Positions 32,839 through 34,763 of a stretch of DNA of 34,763 nucleotides are shown piece after piece. This DNA is from Gloeobacterales cyanobacterium ES-bin-313 (GTDB taxonomy: Bacteria; Cyanobacteriota; Cyanobacteriia; Gloeobacterales; Gloeobacteraceae), in the NCBI GenBank assembly GCA_014379585.1, contig JACMLN010000011.1, forward strand, positions 1-34,763. Direction: 5' to 3'. The translations under genes were made by a program, and so were the position numbers. Under the pieces are notes generated by a model. That model made no database searches, was not told the origin of the DNA, and was given only the letters and a program-made list of their open reading frames with translations. Within the stretch, counting starts at the first letter, position 1. Every line of letters begins with the position of its first letter.

Positions 32839-33732
32839 ATGGTGTTTAGTCCGACCCATGTTCGCCCAGAAGCCCGCTTTGATATTCAGACGAACGAAGA
32901 ACAGAGCGAGCTTACTGCTTCCCATGCCCACGAAGATCTAGAAATTATTTATTTTCATGCTGGAATTGGTATTCACCAGATTGGTACTCATACTTTTCCA
33001 CTCCAACCAGGCAGTCTCTATTTCATCGCCCCGCAAACTTTGCACTGGTTGCAAGCCCATCAGGATAGCCAATTTTTCACCATAACGTTCGATCTCAAAT
33101 TCTTACCACCCACCCCCAGTCTTGAAGCCAATGTTGATCCCTATCACTTCCCACTTTTGGCTCCCTTCGTTCTCCAGAAACAGTTGCAATTTCACCTCAA
33201 ACCAGAGCTTGCGCTGCAGATTCAACACCTTTGCCTGACAATGCACCAAGAAAAACATAATCACTGCCCCTGCACCCAGGACATCCAGCGCGCCCTGCTT
33301 ACGATCTTGATCGGTCATGCCTTTCGCTCCCATGCGCAGAGCATCCAAGCATTGATGCCCAAAGAAGCGCCTTGCTTGCGCAAAAAAGAGCTTCTTTCAC
33401 GCACCTTGCAGCTCATCGACGAGGGTTTCCATCAAAAACTGAGCCTTGAACAAGTGGCCAGCAAGCTCTATTTGTCCCCTTGCCATCTTGCCCACGTCCT
33501 CAAGCGCGAAACAGGCAAGACTTTTGTAGAGCTACTTACCGAAAAACGTCTCGAAAAAACCGTGCAGTTGCTTTTGCTCACTGAACTTTCTATTGGGGAA
33601 ATCGCCAGTCAAGTCGGCTTTGAAGATGCATCGTACTTCACCAAGCGTTTTCGCCAAAAGGTTGGCCTTTCGCCCAAAGCCTACCGTACACATCATACAG
33701 ACAACATCCTCTCCCAGATTGGCAAAAGATAA
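32839..33732 (+). CDS. AraC-family transcriptional regulator
   Basis: A 297-residue regulator from the ATG at 32839, preceded by AGGTG; the same frame stays open further upstream, but that part overlaps the preceding gene. The N-terminal cupin (SHAHEDLEIIYFHAGIGIHQ, then LQPGSLYFIAPQTLHWL) is followed by an insert rich in His/Gln and a C-terminal double helix-turn-helix (LSLEQVASKLYLSPCHLAHV and IGEIASQVGFEDASYFTKRF). It follows the oxidoreductase closely and is probably co-transcribed with it. Its helix-turn-helix is less similar to the other two AraC domains in the window than those are to each other. Confidence 0.92.
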   Translation: MVFSPTHVRPEARFDIQTNEEQSELTASHAHEDLEIIYFHAGIGIHQIGTHTFPLQPGSLYFIAPQTLHWLQAHQDSQFFTITFDLKFLPPTPSLEANVDPYHFPLLAPFVLQKQLQFHLKPELALQIQHLCLTMHQEKHNHCPCTQDIQRALLTILIGHAFRSHAQSIQALMPKEAPCLRKKELLSRTLQLIDEGFHQKLSLEQVASKLYLSPCHLAHVLKRETGKTFVELLTEKRLEKTVQLLLLTELSIGEIASQVGFEDASYFTKRFRQKVGLSPKAYRTHHTDNILSQIGKR

Positions 33733-33857
33733 TCCAACTATCCACCTGGGACTGACCTTTACAATGACTGCAACCAGATGCTTCCTCTGCATATGCAGAA
33801 GTCGGCGAGCATCTCCTCTAGAGGTCGCATTATGTCTTCCCGCTTTTCCGCTTATTT

Positions 33858-34082
33858 CCTCCTGGGTTGAAGCGTGCAGAAATAGAAGCCCGAAAAATCG
33901 CTTCAGCACTCGCTCTCTAGGAATTCGATTGGCGGGACTATGGCTGGAAAGAAGATGAAGTTCCAGCTGAACTTGAACCAACTCCTGTATTGCCCACCGT
34001 TGCTCAGGTGCGTGAAGCCTTCGAGCACGATTATTTCACCCGTCGCGCTCGTACAAGCCAATCCAAACAACCACAGCCAGAA
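33858..34082 (+). pseudogene. Remnant of a tyrosine recombinase (integrase) N-terminal region
   Basis: In one frame, PPGLKRAEIEARKIASALAL is followed by a TAG (33918-33920) and then EFDWRDYGWKEDE ... TVAQVREAFEHDYFTRRART. These match, from memory, the arm-binding and core-binding start of cyanobacterial phage-type integrases (an xLKRAExxARxIA helix, xFDWxxY, and an AFExDYFxRRxRT helix). Nothing resembling the catalytic domain follows; the frame degrades into unrelated sequence and stops at 34172. It is a fragment with an internal stop, left of the precursor-peptide array. Confidence 0.5.
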
Positions 34083-34177
34083 ACTAACGCCCACTTTGAT
34101 TTTTCTAAGACGCGTCGCGGAGTCTTAAGTTTTGCGCTTCGTTGCAGCGTCGGTCATTCTGGCCTGAACTGAGCGGA

Positions 34178-34285
34178 ATGCTTGCCGATGACGATCTAGA
34201 CGCTGTGGCAAGCAGTGTAGCTCTCTTAAGCGACGACAATGGCAAGCATTGCTTCTGCTCGGTTACCCCTACTCTCAAAAAATAA
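34178..34285 (+). pseudogene. Leader-truncated or degenerate precursor peptide copy
   Basis: The frame reads LADDDLDAVASSVALLSDDN, then GKHCFCSVTPTLKK and a stop. It aligns with the intact copy downstream across the acidic leader end (DDDLxxVAxx) and the DDNGxxCFC core. The double glycine is replaced by two serines, the front half of the leader is missing and no ribosome binding site precedes the ATG at 34178; upstream codons PELSG also resemble the PKLAE of the intact copy. It is probably not processed by a C39 peptidase. Confidence 0.6.
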
Positions 34286-34398
34286 CGGCTTTCGAAGAGC
34301 GATAAATACGCCCACTTTAGAGAAAGAATCTCGTTCACAAACCGAAGGTGATCCTTTAAGTTTGAGTTGTCTTTGATTTATACAACTGCGAGGATACA

Positions 34399-34602
34399 AT
34401 GCCGAACACAGGAAGCGAAGAGAACCAGGAATTTATCACCCTTGACTCCGAAGGAAAAGTAGTCGTCCACGAGCCTAAACTCGCCGAGATGAGCGGGCAA
34501 ATTGACGACGACGACCTAGAAGGTGTGGCAGGCGGCGTCAGAGCTATCACCGACGACAACGGCATGAGCTGCTTCTGTAATGCCTCCGTTGCGGAAGTAT
34601 AA
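34399..34602 (+). CDS. Double-glycine-leader precursor peptide (RiPP/bacteriocin-like)
   Basis: A 67-residue peptide with GCGAGGA just upstream of the ATG. The leader is acidic (FITLDSEGKVVVHEPKLAEM, then DDDDLEGVAGG, with the glycine pair at 45-46), the classic site for C39 peptidase cleavage. The 21-residue core contains TDDNGMSCFC with cysteines at 58 and 60. The leader end resembles those of Nif11/NHLP-type precursors, but the front half is not a nitrile-hydratase or Nif11 domain. No lanthipeptide synthetase, radical-SAM or YcaO enzyme is in the window, so any modification is unknown. It is one of at least three related copies. Confidence 0.75.
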   Translation: MPNTGSEENQEFITLDSEGKVVVHEPKLAEMSGQIDDDDLEGVAGGVRAITDDNGMSCFCNASVAEV

Positions 34603-34687
34603 CAGGTGCTCAAGAGCCAGCCAGATCGAAAAAACCAACGCAAAAGTTTTGAAGTATCCGCCTTTTTATCGTCACAAGGAGAAGACG

Positions 34688-34763
34688 ATGACAGGTATTG
34701 TACCAGAAGGACAAGAGTATTTGTCGCTCGACTCCGAAGGAAAACAAAACGCCCACGACCCTA
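34688..34763 (+). CDS. Third precursor peptide paralogue, cut by window edge
   Basis: AAGGAG six bases before an ATG at 34688 opens a frame reading MTGIVPEGQEYLSLDSEGKQ, then NAHDP to the window end. It matches the intact copy at (N/G)QE(F/Y)xxLDSEGK, so the family is tandemly repeated and continues to the right. Confidence 0.75.
   Translation, partial: MTGIVPEGQEYLSLDSEGKQNAHDP

Noticed and set aside
33532-33981. 149-codon minus-strand frame across the AraC end and integrase remnant
   Set aside because: It is antisense to the conserved helix-turn-helix region and has no recognisable features.
1-34763. tRNA or rRNA genes
   Set aside because: No cloverleaf-like segment or rRNA-like stretch was seen in the non-coding gaps; a covariance search (tRNAscan-SE, Infernal) would be needed to be certain.

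Overview
The window looks like chromosomal DNA of a cyanobacterium with moderate G+C. Supporting signs are a DUF1257 (Ycf35-like) protein beside a Ycf46-like AAA+ ATPase, a HemJ-type protoporphyrinogen oxidase, an importer of the nitrate/bicarbonate (Nrt/Cmp) type, and AATTCAA/TTGAATT heptamer repeats of the cyanobacterial STRR kind. I cannot fix the genus from sequence alone. The left ~6 kb is housekeeping, nearly all on the minus strand: a larC fragment cut by the window edge, DUF1257, the AAA+ ATPase, a small ribbon-helix-helix protein, leuB, hemJ, and a small gene broken by a perfect 19-bp tandem duplication. A plus-strand secreted serine hydrolase follows.

From about 20.26 kb down to 7.3 kb (minus strand) lies the main feature: a contiguous, tightly coupled operon with all five genes of the enediyne core cassette. 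In transcription order these are E3 (DUF1702), E4 (FG-GAP/UnbV), E5 (UnbU membrane protein), a 1909-residue iterative enediyne polyketide synthase (KS-AT-ACP-KR-DH-PPTase, key residues intact) and the E10 hot-dog thioesterase. The operon continues without a gap into a periplasmic binding protein, permease and ATPase of the Nrt/Ssu/Tau family. No enediyne tailoring, apoprotein or self-resistance gene is visible.

Divergent from the cassette (plus strand, 20.5-22.0 kb) is an unannotated 35-codon peptide gene, then two stacked hairpins, then a membrane M50 metalloprotease with an N-terminal PqqD-like (RiPP recognition) domain. Convergent with it is an NHLM-type peptide export operon: HlyD-like adaptor, C39-peptidase ABC transporter and peptidase-less ABC transporter. 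Upstream of that, on the same strand, are a soluble PAS histidine kinase, a response regulator with an AraC output domain and an AraC regulator. A quinone-oxidoreductase-like dehydrogenase and another AraC regulator follow on the plus strand.

The right end holds the remains of a tyrosine recombinase and the start of a tandem family of small precursor peptides with an acidic leader, a VAGG double-glycine site in the intact copy and a DDNG..CFC core. One copy is degenerate, one intact, one cut by the window edge. The C39 transporter is a natural candidate to cleave and export the intact peptide. Together, an enediyne-type polyketide locus and one or two RiPP-like peptide systems share about 27 kb with dedicated regulation.
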